A DNA stretch of 33,275 bases from Kiritimatiellales bacterium (GCA_003246265.1 QKAU01000068.1:1-33275); one strand, 5' to 3'. Positions 7,896-16,229 are shown, counted from the first letter of the stretch. The notes: generated from the sequence alone by a model not told the origin. A program made the numbers and translations.

Positions 7896-8906
7896 CTAGC
7901 CCTGCGACAGGGTGACAAGCGTGTCCAGCTTTTCCATGGCCGCGCCGGAGTCGATCGATTCGATGGCCAGCGCGATGCCCGCCTGCGGGGTATCGGCCTT
8001 GCCGCCGGCCATGATGGCGAAGGCGGCGTTGAGCAGGACGATGTCGCGTTTCGGCCCCCTTTCGCCGCCGAGGATCGCGCGGACGATCTGCGCATTTTCA
8101 GCAGGTTCGCCGCCGACCAGGTCGGCGGGGGCGGCACAGGAAAGCCCGAGGCCGGCCGGCTGCACTTCGTAGCTCTCCACCTTGCCGCGGCGGATTTCGG
8201 TGACCATGGTGGTGGTCGTGGTGGTGAATTCGTCGAGGCCGTCGTTGCCGTGCACGATGAACTGGTAGTTCATCCCGAGCTGGGCGCAGGCGTCGGAGAC
8301 GATCGGCACCAGCTCCGGCTTGAAGACGCCCATGATGCCGTTCTTCACGCCGGCCGGATTGCAGAGTGGCCCGAGGATGTTGAAGATGCTCCAGACGCCC
8401 AGCTCGCGCCGCGGCCCGACGACGTGCTTCATGGCCGGATGCAGGCCGGGTGCGAAGAGGAAGGCGATGCCGGTTTCAGCCAGGCACTTCTCCATCTGCG
8501 CAGGGGTGTATTGGATGTTCACGCCGAGTTCGGCCAGGACATTGGCCGCGCCGCACTTGCTCGATACGCCGTACGAACCGTGCTTGGCCACGGTCACCCC
8601 GGCTCCGGCCGCCACGAAGGCCGCCGTCGTGGAAATGTTGAAGGTGTGGGCGCCGTCGCCGCCGGTACCGACGATGTCGACCGCATGGGGGTCGTCGCAC
8701 CGGATCCGGGTGGCGTTGGCGCGCATGACCTCCGCGCAGCCTGCAATGGATTCGGGGGTTTCGCCGGTCAGGCGCAAGGCGGCGATAAAGGCGCCGATCT
8801 GCGCCCCGGTGGCCTCGCCCGCCATGATGTCGGCCATGGCGCCGGCGGCCTCATCCCGCGAAAGGCACGCCCCGCCGATCAATTTGGCAACGGCTTCCTT
8901 GATCAT
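7896..8906 (-). CDS. trpD: Anthranilate phosphoribosyltransferase
   Basis: Transfers phosphoribosyl from PRPP to anthranilate in tryptophan biosynthesis. 336 aa, the normal length. Family motifs: DIVGTGGDGAHTFNIST (PRPP-binding GTGGD), KHGSYGVSSKCGAANVLAELG, APGLHPAMKHVVGPRRELGVWSIFNILGPLCNPA. The start was placed at 8906 (MIKEAVAKLIGG) because AAGGAG lies 8 nt upstream; the open frame extends 17 codons further without resemblance. No other trp genes are in the window, so the pathway is dispersed. mltF follows after 3 nt. Confidence 0.95.
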   Translation of the reverse strand: MIKEAVAKLIGGACLSRDEAAGAMADIMAGEATGAQIGAFIAALRLTGETPESIAGCAEVMRANATRIRCDDPHAVDIVGTGGDGAHTFNISTTAAFVAAGAGVTVAKHGSYGVSSKCGAANVLAELGVNIQYTPAQMEKCLAETGIAFLFAPGLHPAMKHVVGPRRELGVWSIFNILGPLCNPAGVKNGIMGVFKPELVPIVSDACAQLGMNYQFIVHGNDGLDEFTTTTTTMVTEIRRGKVESYEVQPAGLGLSCAAPADLVGGEPAENAQIVRAILGGERGPKRDIVLLNAAFAIMAGGKADTPQAGIALAIESIDSGAAMEKLDTLVTLSQG

Positions 8907-8934
8907 ATGCAATCTCCTTGGAAATTCCGTCCGG

Positions 8935-8963
8935 AGCATAGGCGAGCCCCCCTGCAATTGGAA
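8935..8963 (-). promoter_or_regulatory. Candidate trpD promoter
   Basis: On the minus strand, TTCCAA (8963-8958), a 17-bp spacer and TATGCT (8940-8935). The -10 is fair and the -35 weak (3 of 6). The trpD start is about 28 nt downstream with a clear ribosome-binding site between. Confidence 0.35.
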
Positions 8964-8987
8964 GGGCGAATGGCTTGGAAAGAAGAT

Positions 8988-9016
8988 TTGGCAGACGATG
9001 GGGCAGGCGCTATGTT
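8988..9016 (+). promoter_or_regulatory. Candidate ygiQ promoter, possibly leaderless
   Basis: TTGGCA (8988-8993), a 17-bp spacer and TATGTT (9011-9016). The predicted transcript start (about 9023) is only a few nt before the ATG at 9026, which has no ribosome-binding site. Confidence 0.45.
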
Positions 9017-9025
9017 CCGCCCACC

Positions 9026-10768
9026 ATGAGCCGTTCCGGATCCAGCTTCCTGCCTACCACCGCCGCCGAAATGCAGGCACGCGGATGGGACGGGCTGGAT
9101 GTCCTGCTTATCAGCGGCGATGCCTACGTCGACCACCCCTCCTTCGCCGCCGCCGTGATCGGCCGCGTGCTGGAGGCCGACGGCCTGCGCGTGGGGATCG
9201 TTGCACAACCGGACTGGACCGACCCGAAGGCCTTGCTGGCGATGGGGCGGCCCCGCCTCTTCTGCGGCGTCACGGCCGGGAATTTGGATTCCATGCTGGC
9301 CGCCTACACGGCGGCGCGGCGGAAGCGGCGGGAGGATGCCTACAGCGAGGGGGGCGAACCCGGGAAGCGGCCCAACATGGCGACGGTCGTCTATGCCCAG
9401 CTGGCGCGCCGGGCCTTCCCCGACCTGCCCGTGGTGCTGGGCGGGATCGAGGCGAGCCTGCGGCGCACCGTCCACTACGACTACTGGCAGGACAAGCTTC
9501 GCCCCTCCGTCCTGCTCGACTCCAAGGCCGACCTGCTGGTCTATGGCATGGGCGAGCGGGCCGTGCTCGAGGTGGCGCGGCGCCTCGCCGCAGGACGGAC
9601 GCTGGAAGGTATCCCGGGAACGGCCCGGCTGCTGGGAGGACGCGAATCAGCCGAGCGGGATTTCCACGAAGGCGTCCTGCTTCCGTCCTACGAGGAGTGC
9701 CTGGCCGACAAGGCCCAGCTCATCTACCTGGCCCGGCTGACCGAGCGGGAGCAGAACCCCTTTTCCGGCAAGCCGCTGGTGCAGATGCATGGTGCGCGCG
9801 CCCTGTGGATCGAGCCGCCGGCGGAGCCGCTCGACACCGCCGGCTTCGACCGCATCTACGAACTGCCTTTCCAAAACGCCCCCCATCCCTCCTGCAGGCG
9901 TCCCGTGCCTGCATTCGAAATGATCCGGGGATCGGTCACGGTGGTGCGCGGATGCGGGGGCGGCTGCACCTTTTGCGGGCTGGGATTCCACCAGGGGCGG
10001 TTCCTTTCCAGCCGCTCCGAGGCATCGGTGGTGCGCGAGGTCGAGGCCATGGCCGGGCAGATGGATTTTCGCGGTACCGTTACCGACCTGGGGGGACCGA
10101 CCGCCAACCTCTACGGATGCGTCAACGGGATCTCGGAAGCGTGCCGGAAGTGCAAGCGCCCGAGCTGCCTCCATCCCGCGGTTTGCCCCAACCTCGGGAT
10201 CGACCCCAAGGCGCCCGTCCGGTTGATGCGCAAGGTGCGCGGCATCGACAAGGTGAAGCACCTCTTCATCCAGTCCGGCATCCGGATGGAGCTTGCGCTG
10301 GACAACCCGGCGTATGTCCGCGAACTGGCCATGCACCATGTCTCCGGACACCTGAAGGTCGCGCCCGAGCACCTCCATCCCGATGTCGTCAAGCGGATGC
10401 GCAAACCGGGGGCGGCGGTCTTCGAGGCCTTCCGGAAGCTGTTCGAACGCTTCAGTCGCGAGGCCGGCAAGGAGCAGTATCTCGTGCCCTACTTCATCTC
10501 CAACTTTCCGGGATCGACCAAGGAGGAGATGAAGGTGGTCGAGCGCTACCTGCGCGATGAACAGTGGAAGCTCCAGCAGGTGCAGGACTTCATTCCCCTG
10601 CCCATGACGCCCGCCGCGGCCATGTACTACAGCGGCCTCGACTACGAAACCGGCAAGCCCATTCCCGTGGTCCGCGGCCTGGCCGAGCGCCGCGCCCAGA
10701 GCGACCGCCTCAAGGGGCGCAAGCGCCCCCGCCGCAAGGACGGTCCGCGCCCCGGCTCCTCAATGTGA
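9026..10768 (+). CDS. ygiQ: YgiQ family radical SAM protein (UPF0313)
   Basis: 580 aa. N-terminal region (FLPTTAAEMQARGWDGLDVLLISGDAYVDHPSF) is characteristic of the family. The radical SAM centre is RGCGGGCTFC with C310-x3-C314-x2-C317, the family's CxxxCxxC arrangement for the SAM-binding 4Fe-4S cluster. A second Cys-rich segment (ACRKCKRPSCLHPAVCPNL) may bind another cluster. PEHLHPDVVKRMRKPG and YLVPYFISNFPGST follow, and the C-terminus is basic (RLKGRKRPRRKDG). The reaction of YgiQ is not established. The start at 9026 matches the family N-terminus; there is no ribosome-binding site and a promoter ends 9 nt upstream. It is monocistronic, divergent from trpD and convergent with leuB. Confidence 0.93.
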   Translation: MSRSGSSFLPTTAAEMQARGWDGLDVLLISGDAYVDHPSFAAAVIGRVLEADGLRVGIVAQPDWTDPKALLAMGRPRLFCGVTAGNLDSMLAAYTAARRKRREDAYSEGGEPGKRPNMATVVYAQLARRAFPDLPVVLGGIEASLRRTVHYDYWQDKLRPSVLLDSKADLLVYGMGERAVLEVARRLAAGRTLEGIPGTARLLGGRESAERDFHEGVLLPSYEECLADKAQLIYLARLTEREQNPFSGKPLVQMHGARALWIEPPAEPLDTAGFDRIYELPFQNAPHPSCRRPVPAFEMIRGSVTVVRGCGGGCTFCGLGFHQGRFLSSRSEASVVREVEAMAGQMDFRGTVTDLGGPTANLYGCVNGISEACRKCKRPSCLHPAVCPNLGIDPKAPVRLMRKVRGIDKVKHLFIQSGIRMELALDNPAYVRELAMHHVSGHLKVAPEHLHPDVVKRMRKPGAAVFEAFRKLFERFSREAGKEQYLVPYFISNFPGSTKEEMKVVERYLRDEQWKLQQVQDFIPLPMTPAAAMYYSGLDYETGKPIPVVRGLAERRAQSDRLKGRKRPRRKDGPRPGSSM

Positions 10769-10790
10769 TCGATGGAAGGCCGGGAGATGG

Positions 10791-10819
10791 AAAAGGGACG
10801 CACGGTGCGTGCGTCCCTT
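10791..10819 (-). terminator. Intrinsic terminator between ygiQ and leuB
   Basis: AAGGGACGCAC (10793-10803) pairs perfectly with GTGCGTCCCTT (10809-10819) over 11 bp with a 5-nt loop. On the minus strand the stem is followed by a run of T, so it terminates leuB. On the plus strand the T-run is only two bases, but it may also act for ygiQ. Confidence 0.75.
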
Positions 10820-10845
10820 CAGCGTGCCGGCAACGGCGCGGTCCC

Positions 10846-11931
10846 TTACAGCGCCGCAACGGCGGCATCGCGGACCAGGTTGCCTAGCTGGGTGGTGGAG
10901 GCCAGCTTGTTGCCCTCGCGCCAGAGATCGCCGGAGCGGTAGCCCGCGTCGAGCACCTGGTCGACGCCGGTGCGGATGGCCGCGGCCGCGGCTTCTTCGC
11001 CGAGCGCATCGAGCATCATGGCGACGGAGAGGATCATGGCCAGCGGATTGGCCTTGCCCTGCCCGGCGATGTCCGGCGCGGAGCCGTGCACCGGCTCGAA
11101 GAGACCAACCGGCCCGCCGACGGAGGCCGAAGGCAGCAGGCCGAGCGAACCGCCGAGCGTGGCGGAGGCGTCGGAGAGGATGTCGCCGAAGATGTTGCCG
11201 GTGAGGATGACGTCGAACTGGCGGGGATTGATCACCATCTGCATGGCGGCGTTGTCGATGTACATGTGGTCGAGCTCGACGTCCGCATACTCGGCCTGGT
11301 GGAGGGCCTTGACGGTGTCGCGCCAGAGGCGGGAGACGGCCAGCACGTTGGCCTTGTCGACGCTGGTGACCTTGTTGCGCCGCTTGCGCGCCCATTCGAA
11401 GGCGACGCGGGCGACTCGCTTGATCTCGCCGACGGAGTAGACCATGGTGTTCCAGGCCTTGCGGTCGTCGCCTTCGCCCTCTTCGCCGACGGGCTGGCCG
11501 AAGTAGATGCCGCCGGTCAGCTCGCGCACGGTCAGCAGGTCGAGGCCCGCCACCTTTTCGGGGCGCAGCGGGGAATTTTCGGCCAGCGAGGCCGGCACGG
11601 AGACGGGGCGGAGGTTGGCGAAGGCGCCGAGCTCCTTGCGGATCTTGAGCAGGCCGCTTTCGGGGCGGAGCCGGCCGGTCAGGTGGTCCCATTTGGGTCC
11701 GCCGACCGCGCCGAGCAGGACGGCGTCGGCGGCCTTGCAGGCGTCGACGACGGCGTCGGGCATCGGATCGTTGTGGGCATCGATGGCGGCGCCGCCGGCG
11801 TTCCGGGTATCGTATTCAAGGGCGAAACCGGCCTTTCCGGCCACGGCATCGAGCACCTTGACGGCTTCGGCAACGACTTCCGGCCCGATGCCGTCGCCCG
11901 GGAGCAGGGTGATCTTGTAGGTCTTGGACAT
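10846..11931 (-). CDS. leuB: 3-isopropylmalate dehydrogenase
   Basis: NAD-dependent oxidative decarboxylation of 3-isopropylmalate in leucine biosynthesis. 361 aa, standard length. Motifs: [19 protein letters not shown] at the N-terminus, [49 protein letters not shown]…RLWRDTV, [47 protein letters not shown] and [19 protein letters not shown]. The start at 11931 ([14 protein letters not shown]) follows GAGGAA; the open frame extends 78 codons upstream without resemblance. No other leu genes are nearby. It is separated from the gene upstream by a promoter-like sequence and ends at a terminator. Confidence 0.97.
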   Translation of the reverse strand: MSKTYKITLLPGDGIGPEVVAEAVKVLDAVAGKAGFALEYDTRNAGGAAIDAHNDPMPDAVVDACKAADAVLLGAVGGPKWDHLTGRLRPESGLLKIRKELGAFANLRPVSVPASLAENSPLRPEKVAGLDLLTVRELTGGIYFGQPVGEEGEGDDRKAWNTMVYSVGEIKRVARVAFEWARKRRNKVTSVDKANVLAVSRLWRDTVKALHQAEYADVELDHMYIDNAAMQMVINPRQFDVILTGNIFGDILSDASATLGGSLGLLPSASVGGPVGLFEPVHGSAPDIAGQGKANPLAMILSVAMMLDALGEEAAAAAIRTGVDQVLDAGYRSGDLWREGNKLASTTQLGNLVRDAAVAAL

Positions 11932-11964
11932 GATGGATTCCTCGGTTGGCAAAACGAGCGGCGA

Positions 11965-11992
11965 ATAGTAGCGGTGCCGGCCGCGATTGCAA
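11965..11992 (-). promoter_or_regulatory. Candidate leuB promoter
   Basis: On the minus strand, TTGCAA (11992-11987), a 16-bp spacer and TACTAT (11970-11965). The leuB ATG is about 33 nt downstream of the -10, leaving room for the GAGGAA ribosome-binding site. Confidence 0.45.
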
Positions 11993-12016
11993 ACCCGGAA
12001 TTCATCGGGAGTTCCG

Positions 12017-12832
12017 CTATGGGGCGCGGTCGCCGCCGCCTTCGGGGGCACCGCGATCGCGGCCGCCCCTCCCGCCGGGGAATCCACCGCCGGGCATGCG
12101 CATGGAGGTGGCGTCCAGGATGCCTTGTATGTGCTCGGCAAAGGCCTGCGTGTCATCGCCGGCATAGCCGACGTCGATGGCCAGCTGGCGGAACATCGTG
12201 TTGCGCTCCTGCTCCAGCAGGGGGCGGACTTCGCGCATCGTATTGAACATCTGGCCCATGGCTTCGCGGTCGGGCCGCTGTTCGGGATCCTGGAACTTCT
12301 CGGTCATCTCCCAGATGGCGGCCATCTTTTCCACGAGCAGGTTGTGGTTGGCCAACTCTTCGTCGGTCATGAACGAGGTGTCGAGATCCATGAAGGAGGC
12401 GGTACGTTCGGCCAGGTTGTAGCGCATCGTCTGCTGCTGCTCCTGGCGGCGTTTGATCATTTCGGCGTAGCCTTCGGGGTCCTCGGCCTTCATGCGCGCC
12501 ATGCGGTCTTCCCAGCTTTCGCGGGGGGGGCGGTCCCTCCGGTTGGCCAGCTCGGCGCGCAGGGCGACGATCTCGGCCTGGAGGGCCTCCACGCTGTTGG
12601 TTTCGGAAGCCAGCCCGGCCAGCGTGTCCGCCGCGGCCGCGTCGGTGGAGTTGGTAGACGCCTTGTTGGCGGCCGCGACCGGCGTGGCGCGGTGGGCGGC
12701 CTGGGCCTGCAGGGCCAGCAGCTGCTTCTCGGCCTCCTGCCGGGAACGGGCGGACTTGGCGCCGTAGCCGATGCCGGCCAAGGCGATGAGGATTGCGAGC
12801 GTCGCAACGGCGAAGGGCAGGTTCTTGTTCAT
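12017..12832 (-). CDS. Membrane-anchored coiled-coil protein of unknown function
   Basis: 271 aa, family not recognised. One N-terminal transmembrane segment (about 5-24, no obvious cleavage site) is followed by charged helical stretches with heptad character (about 28-50 and 80-100), joined by an Ala/Thr/Asn linker. A mainly helical acidic/basic region follows (about 105-240, rich in Met, Glu, Gln, Arg). The tail (about 241-271) is low-complexity, Gly/Arg/Pro-rich. The layout suggests a single-pass protein with a long periplasmic helical domain, perhaps Spy/CpxP-like in style, but I see no LTxxQ motif. A strong ribosome-binding site (GGAGGA) precedes the ATG. It lies between fetB and leuB on the same strand. 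Confidence 0.75.
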   Translation of the reverse strand: MNKNLPFAVATLAILIALAGIGYGAKSARSRQEAEKQLLALQAQAAHRATPVAAANKASTNSTDAAAADTLAGLASETNSVEALQAEIVALRAELANRRDRPPRESWEDRMARMKAEDPEGYAEMIKRRQEQQQTMRYNLAERTASFMDLDTSFMTDEELANHNLLVEKMAAIWEMTEKFQDPEQRPDREAMGQMFNTMREVRPLLEQERNTMFRQLAIDVGYAGDDTQAFAEHIQGILDATSMRMPGGGFPGGRGGRDRGAPEGGGDRAP

Positions 12833-12889
12833 GGTTTTCCTCCGGAGAAACGGGCCAACGCCGGCCCGGGTGGTTTTATTGCATGGAAA

Positions 12890-13675
12890 TCAGGAAATAA
12901 ATATGCCGGGGCGCAGCCGCTGGTGGTCGTCGAATGCCACGGGGAGGCTAAGGCGGATGTTGGCCAGCGCGGCCACCACCATGGAGGTGAAGATGCAGAG
13001 CATGATGCCGATCTGGTATTTGATGGCCGTGGCGGGCATGGAGCCGCCAAGGATCTGGCCGGTCATCATGCCGGGCAGGGAGACGATGCCCATGGTGGCC
13101 ATGGTGGCGATGGTCGGGTTGACCGCCGCCCTGAGCGCGTCGCGCAGGTAGGGCCGGACGGCTTCATGCAGGTCGGCGCCCAGCAGGAGGTAGGTGGTGA
13201 ATTCGTTCTCGTTCCTGCGGATTCCGCTGTAGAAGCGTTCGAGGCTGAGCACGTTGCTCCTCAGGCAGTTGCCGAGGACCATGCCGACGATCGGAACCAT
13301 GTAGCGCGCGTCGTAGGGCGGGTCGGGGCGGATGGCGACGAGGATGAACCAGGCGCTGACCAGCAGGGTGCTTGCCGCCACGCCTGCCAGCGAGCGCCAG
13401 AAAAAGAGGCGGCGCTCCAGCCCCGCGTTCTTCAGGATGCTGAAGTTGGCCACGACCATCATCCCCGCCACCCACAGCAGGCTCACCAGCGCGTTGTTGA
13501 GCTGGAAGATGTATTTGAGGTAGAGGCCGACGAGCAGCAGCTGGATGGTCATGCGGGCCACGGCCACCAGGGTGTCGCGCACGACGCCGAGCTGGAGGTG
13601 GAACATGGCCGCCAGCGGGAGCAGCAGCAACGCATACATGGACAGCACGGCGGGAATGGAGAGATCGGTAGTCAT
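12890..13675 (-). CDS. fetB: ABC transporter permease, FetB/UPF0014 family
   Basis: 261 aa integral membrane protein, the permease partner of FetA. The FetAB system of E. coli is linked to iron export and peroxide resistance. At least six hydrophobic segments are visible from about residue 5 onward, with family signatures VVRDTLVAVARMTIQLLLVGLYLKYIF, MVPIVGMVLGNCLRSNVLSLERFYSGIRRNENEFTTYLLLGADLHEAVRPYLRDALRAAVNPTIATMATMGIVSLPGMMTGQILGGS and a final IKYQIGIMLCIF segment. The start at 13675 has GGAGG upstream and overlaps the fetA stop in an ATGA arrangement, implying translational coupling. The open frame extends 20 codons upstream inside fetA without meaning. Confidence 0.92.
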   Translation of the reverse strand: MTTDLSIPAVLSMYALLLLPLAAMFHLQLGVVRDTLVAVARMTIQLLLVGLYLKYIFQLNNALVSLLWVAGMMVVANFSILKNAGLERRLFFWRSLAGVAASTLLVSAWFILVAIRPDPPYDARYMVPIVGMVLGNCLRSNVLSLERFYSGIRRNENEFTTYLLLGADLHEAVRPYLRDALRAAVNPTIATMATMGIVSLPGMMTGQILGGSMPATAIKYQIGIMLCIFTSMVVAALANIRLSLPVAFDDHQRLRPGIFIS

Positions 13676-14310
13676 GGGGCCTCCACGAGACGCTGGTCCA
13701 GGATGTCGATGCGCCGGTCGCAGGCATCGATCCATGCGGGATCGTGCGAGACCGAAAGCAGGGTGATCCCCGGGGCGAAGAGTTCCTGCATGACGGCGGC
13801 GCGGCTTTGGGGATCGAGCGCCGCCGAAACCTCGTCGGCCAGGAAGATCGTCTTGCCCAGCAAGAGCGCGCGGGCAACGGCGATGCGCTGCTTTTCGCCG
13901 CCGGAGATGCGCTTGGTGGACTGGCCCAGTATCCGGTCGGGCAGGTGCAGGCGCTCGAGGATTCCGGCGATCCGTTCCTCGTCGGGCCGGTTGCCGCGGT
14001 GCGCCTTGAAGGAGAAGGGCAACAGCAGCGCATCACGCACGGTGTCGGCGCCCATGACGGGCTCCTGGCCGATGTAGGCGATGCGCGCACGTATCGCGGC
14101 CACCGTGCACCGGCCGAGCGCCTGGCCCTCCACGCAAATGGTTCCCGCCGCCAGCGGCAGGGCCCCCGCCGCGCTCATGAGCAGCGAACTCTTGCCGCAT
14201 CCCGATGCGCCCCGCACGACGACCTTCTGGCCACCGGCGACATGGAGCGACGCGTTCTCCAGCAGGGTTTTCCCCGCCACGGCCAGGGTTATGTCGTTGA
14301 AAGCGATCAT
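13672..14310 (-). CDS. fetA: ABC transporter ATP-binding protein, FetA-like
   Basis: 212 aa nucleotide-binding subunit for the FetB permease. Walker A GASGCGKSS at 34-42, Q-loop around IGQEP (80-84), signature ISGGE at 135-139, Walker B TIFLADE ending in catalytic Glu160, and the switch His in SVSHD. The compact length and partner permease fit FetA (YbbL). The start at 14310 (MIAFNDITLAVAGKTLL) corresponds to the family N-terminus; the open frame runs 142 codons further upstream over the preceding gene's end, which is a shadow. A weak promoter-like pair precedes it. Confidence 0.9.
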   Translation of the reverse strand: MIAFNDITLAVAGKTLLENASLHVAGGQKVVVRGASGCGKSSLLMSAAGALPLAAGTICVEGQALGRCTVAAIRARIAYIGQEPVMGADTVRDALLLPFSFKAHRGNRPDEERIAGILERLHLPDRILGQSTKRISGGEKQRIAVARALLLGKTIFLADEVSAALDPQSRAAVMQELFAPGITLLSVSHDPAWIDACDRRIDILDQRLVEAP

Positions 14311-14359
14311 GGGCCCGCGTTTCCAAGGCACTCCGTCCGCAGGAGATGCCGATACCGGG

Positions 14360-14389
14360 AGCGTAGGCCTTTCCAGCAGTGCGACGCAA
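14360..14389 (-). promoter_or_regulatory. Candidate fetAB promoter
   Basis: On the minus strand, TTGCGT (14389-14384), an 18-bp spacer and TACGCT (14365-14360), 49 nt upstream of the fetA ATG in the gap after the DUF1080 operon. Weak match; it suggests fetAB may be transcribed separately. Confidence 0.3.
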
Positions 14390-14393
14390 CACC

Positions 14394-15311
14394 CTATTCC
14401 AGCGGGGCGGCCCAGACGTTGCGGTACATGACGGGATTGCCGTGGTTCTGGAAGTAGACCGGCCCCGATGCCAGTTGCTTGTTCATGGCTCCGTTTCCGG
14501 TTCCCGATGCCAGTTCGACATTGTCGTGGATCGGTACGCCGTTGTGGCGGACGGTGATGCGGGCATTCTGGCATTTGTGCTCGCCCACGAAGACCGGGGC
14601 GGTGAATTCGATGTCGTAGGTCTGCCAGCACAGCGGAGGGAAGGCCATGTGCACGTCGGGCGTCTTCGTCTTGTAGAGCGCGCCGCACCACTGGGTGTTG
14701 CGCGATTCGGTCTCGATGGCGTTGTTGGTTTCGCATAGGTCGAGGCCGAAGGAGTCGATGACCTGGATCTCGTAGTTGTTGAAGATGTAGATGCCGCTGT
14801 TCCCGCGATCCTGGCTGGAGAGGTTCCGGCCGGGCTTGAAGGGGATCAGGAACTCCAGGTGCATGCGGAAGGAGCCGAGGTCCTTCTTCGTCCTGCCGCC
14901 GGCCATCAGGAGACCCTCCTTGACATTGGTAAAGTCGTCGGGGAAAACAAGGATGGCGTTGGCGGGCGGCGCCAAGCCGAGCGAGGGGGAGGCGCGTCCG
15001 ATCTTCCTGTAGCCTTCCAGGATGGCGCCCAGTTCGCCAGCCGTCTTCACGGACGACCGGACAGGGGTTTTGTCCCAGCCTTCGCCCGGCAGTCCACCGG
15101 CGTAGATGGCGACAAGGAAGCAGCCGTCCGGAAGCAGGTTGGCCTGAAGCGCCGTAGTTCCATCCAGGGAGAGGTAGTCTCCGACCAGGGGGAAACCCGG
15201 GTGCGCTTCCGCTGCTTCTTCATCCGTCATGTAGGACGGTGCCGGAACCAGTTCGGCCGCCAGGCAACAGCTCGCCACGCAGGCGAGGAGTGGAAGGGCG
15301 AATGGATTCAT
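14394..15311 (-). CDS. Exported DUF1080 (PF06439, 3-keto-disaccharide hydrolase) protein
   Basis: 305 aa. A hydrophobic N-terminus (1 to about 19, ending CCLAAE) acts as a signal peptide; VASC could be a lipobox but the n-region has no basic residue, so lipidation is uncertain. Residues about 20-130 are an N-terminal extension. The jelly-roll DUF1080 domain covers about 135-305, with FRMHLEFLIPF, RGNSGIYIFNNYEIQVIDSFG, WCGALYK, WQTYDIEFTAPVF, RITVRHNGVPIHDNVEL and a closing GPVYFQNHGNPVMYRNVW. PF06439 members hydrolyse 3-keto-disaccharides and related glycosides. The ATG overlaps the stop of the upstream DUF1080 gene (ATGA), so the two form an operon divergent from two exported oxidoreductases. 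The exact substrate cannot be read from sequence. Confidence 0.88.
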   Translation of the reverse strand: MNPFALPLLACVASCCLAAELVPAPSYMTDEEAAEAHPGFPLVGDYLSLDGTTALQANLLPDGCFLVAIYAGGLPGEGWDKTPVRSSVKTAGELGAILEGYRKIGRASPSLGLAPPANAILVFPDDFTNVKEGLLMAGGRTKKDLGSFRMHLEFLIPFKPGRNLSSQDRGNSGIYIFNNYEIQVIDSFGLDLCETNNAIETESRNTQWCGALYKTKTPDVHMAFPPLCWQTYDIEFTAPVFVGEHKCQNARITVRHNGVPIHDNVELASGTGNGAMNKQLASGPVYFQNHGNPVMYRNVWAAPLE

Positions 15312-16060
15312 TGGAGCTGCTTGACCTTGATGTTGCGGAACAGGATGGTGCCTTCGCTGCCCTGATGGACCTGCAGGGAGAAGAAGCCCCCGAGGTATTC
15401 GCCGTTCCTCCAGCGGGCGGCGGGTACGCCGTTGACCCAGGTCTTGACGGTGTCGCCCACGGCCTCGATCGTGATGCGGTTCCAATCGTCCTTCCTGAGC
15501 GCCGCGCGCACCTCGGCGTGCGCGTCGAGCCACAGCGGATAATACCAGCCGCCGCAGCTCTGTCCGTAGATGCCGCCCGACCAGCCGCGACCCGCGAACG
15601 AAGCACCGAAGCCTTCCATCTCCGCCTGGGGCCCGTAGACGACGACCCCTTTATCCACATTCTTCTGCCGGGCACGGAACATGACGCCGCTGTTGCCATC
15701 GACCTCCCACCTGAGCTCCGCCGTGAAGATGAAGTTGGTGTAGTCGGATTTCACGGTCGAGAGGTAGGTGCTGGGGGAGCCCTTGACGCAGGTGCCGACG
15801 ATCGACTCGCCCTTCGCCTCGAATTTGCAGCGGCCCTCCAGAGGGGTCCAGCCTTCAAGATCCTTTCCGTTGTACAGGGCCGTGAAGCCCTCGGACAGGT
15901 CCGGTTCGGGATCGGTATTCACGAGCATCTCTTCGGCCTTGGGCACGACGGGCTGGCTCTTGTATCTCTCGACGTATTTCAGCTGGCTATCCGAGATCCG
16001 GTTGGCTTGCGCGAAGGCGAGTACCGGGAGCAGCATGGCGGCGATCACCTGGATTTTCAT
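15308..16060 (-). CDS. Exported DUF1080 (PF06439, 3-keto-disaccharide hydrolase) protein
   Basis: 250 aa. Signal peptide about 1-18 (MKIQVIAAMLLPVLAFAQA). After a linker, the DUF1080 domain covers about 58-250: GFTALYNGKDLEGWTPLEG at its start, then FIFTAELRWEVDGNSGVMFRAR, GPQAEMEG, SGGIYGQ, DDWNRITIEAVGDTVKTWVNGVPAARW and the closing GGFFSLQVHQGSEGTILFRNIKVKQL. This is the compact classic form of the family, unlike the extended downstream paralogue. AAGGAG lies 9 nt before the ATG at 16060; the frame upstream of it is a shadow. It is first gene of the minus-strand operon, sharing a 169-bp intergenic region with the plus-strand Gfo/Idh/MocA operon. It probably acts in the periplasm on keto-glycosides. 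Confidence 0.92.
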   Translation of the reverse strand: MKIQVIAAMLLPVLAFAQANRISDSQLKYVERYKSQPVVPKAEEMLVNTDPEPDLSEGFTALYNGKDLEGWTPLEGRCKFEAKGESIVGTCVKGSPSTYLSTVKSDYTNFIFTAELRWEVDGNSGVMFRARQKNVDKGVVVYGPQAEMEGFGASFAGRGWSGGIYGQSCGGWYYPLWLDAHAEVRAALRKDDWNRITIEAVGDTVKTWVNGVPAARWRNGEYLGGFFSLQVHQGSEGTILFRNIKVKQLQ

Positions 16061-16118
16061 GGTTGTTTCTCCTTGCCGGAATGGTTCATGGGGTTGGTTT
16101 CGTTCATTGGAAGCCCCA

Positions 16119-16139
16119 TTTGTCATAGAAAGTTACAAA
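16119..16139. promoter_or_regulatory. Candidate operator, inverted repeat TTTGTCA-N7-TTACAAA
   Basis: A 21-bp inverted repeat with 7-nt half-sites and a 7-nt spacer, centred at 16129 in the divergent intergenic region. The outer ATTTGT/ACAAAT pairs are exact. The same pattern occurs at 25621-25641 beside the ROK regulator gene. It resembles ROK (XylR-type) operators, which contain TTTGTT…AACAAA. Confidence 0.55.
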
Positions 16140-16145
16140 TTAAGG

Positions 16146-16157
16146 TTGCGTACGCAA
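16146..16157. promoter_or_regulatory. 12-bp perfect palindrome TTGCGTACGCAA
   Basis: An exact palindrome in the divergent intergenic region, 6 nt from the 21-bp inverted repeat. Its left half coincides with the candidate -35 of the plus-strand operon. It could be a second operator, for example for a GntR- or LacI-type protein. Confidence 0.45.
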
Positions 16158-16174
16158 GTTCCAAAACGTAAAAC
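16146..16174 (+). promoter_or_regulatory. Candidate promoter of the Tat-exported oxidoreductase operon
   Basis: TTGCGT (16146-16151), a 17-bp spacer and TAAAAC (16169-16174). The start codon at 16230 is 55 nt downstream, with AAAGGAG as ribosome-binding site. The -35 lies within the 12-bp palindrome. Confidence 0.4.
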
Positions 16175-16229
16175 CTTCGTTCAACCCTCGGATAGATGCG
16201 GCGCTGCGGCCGCAAAGGAGCGACGACGG

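Noticed and set aside
8320-10560. A 746-codon plus-strand frame spanning trpD antisense and part of ygiQ in another frame
   Set aside because: It crosses two real genes and the promoter region between them; the translation is Arg/Pro/Ala-rich and not protein-like.
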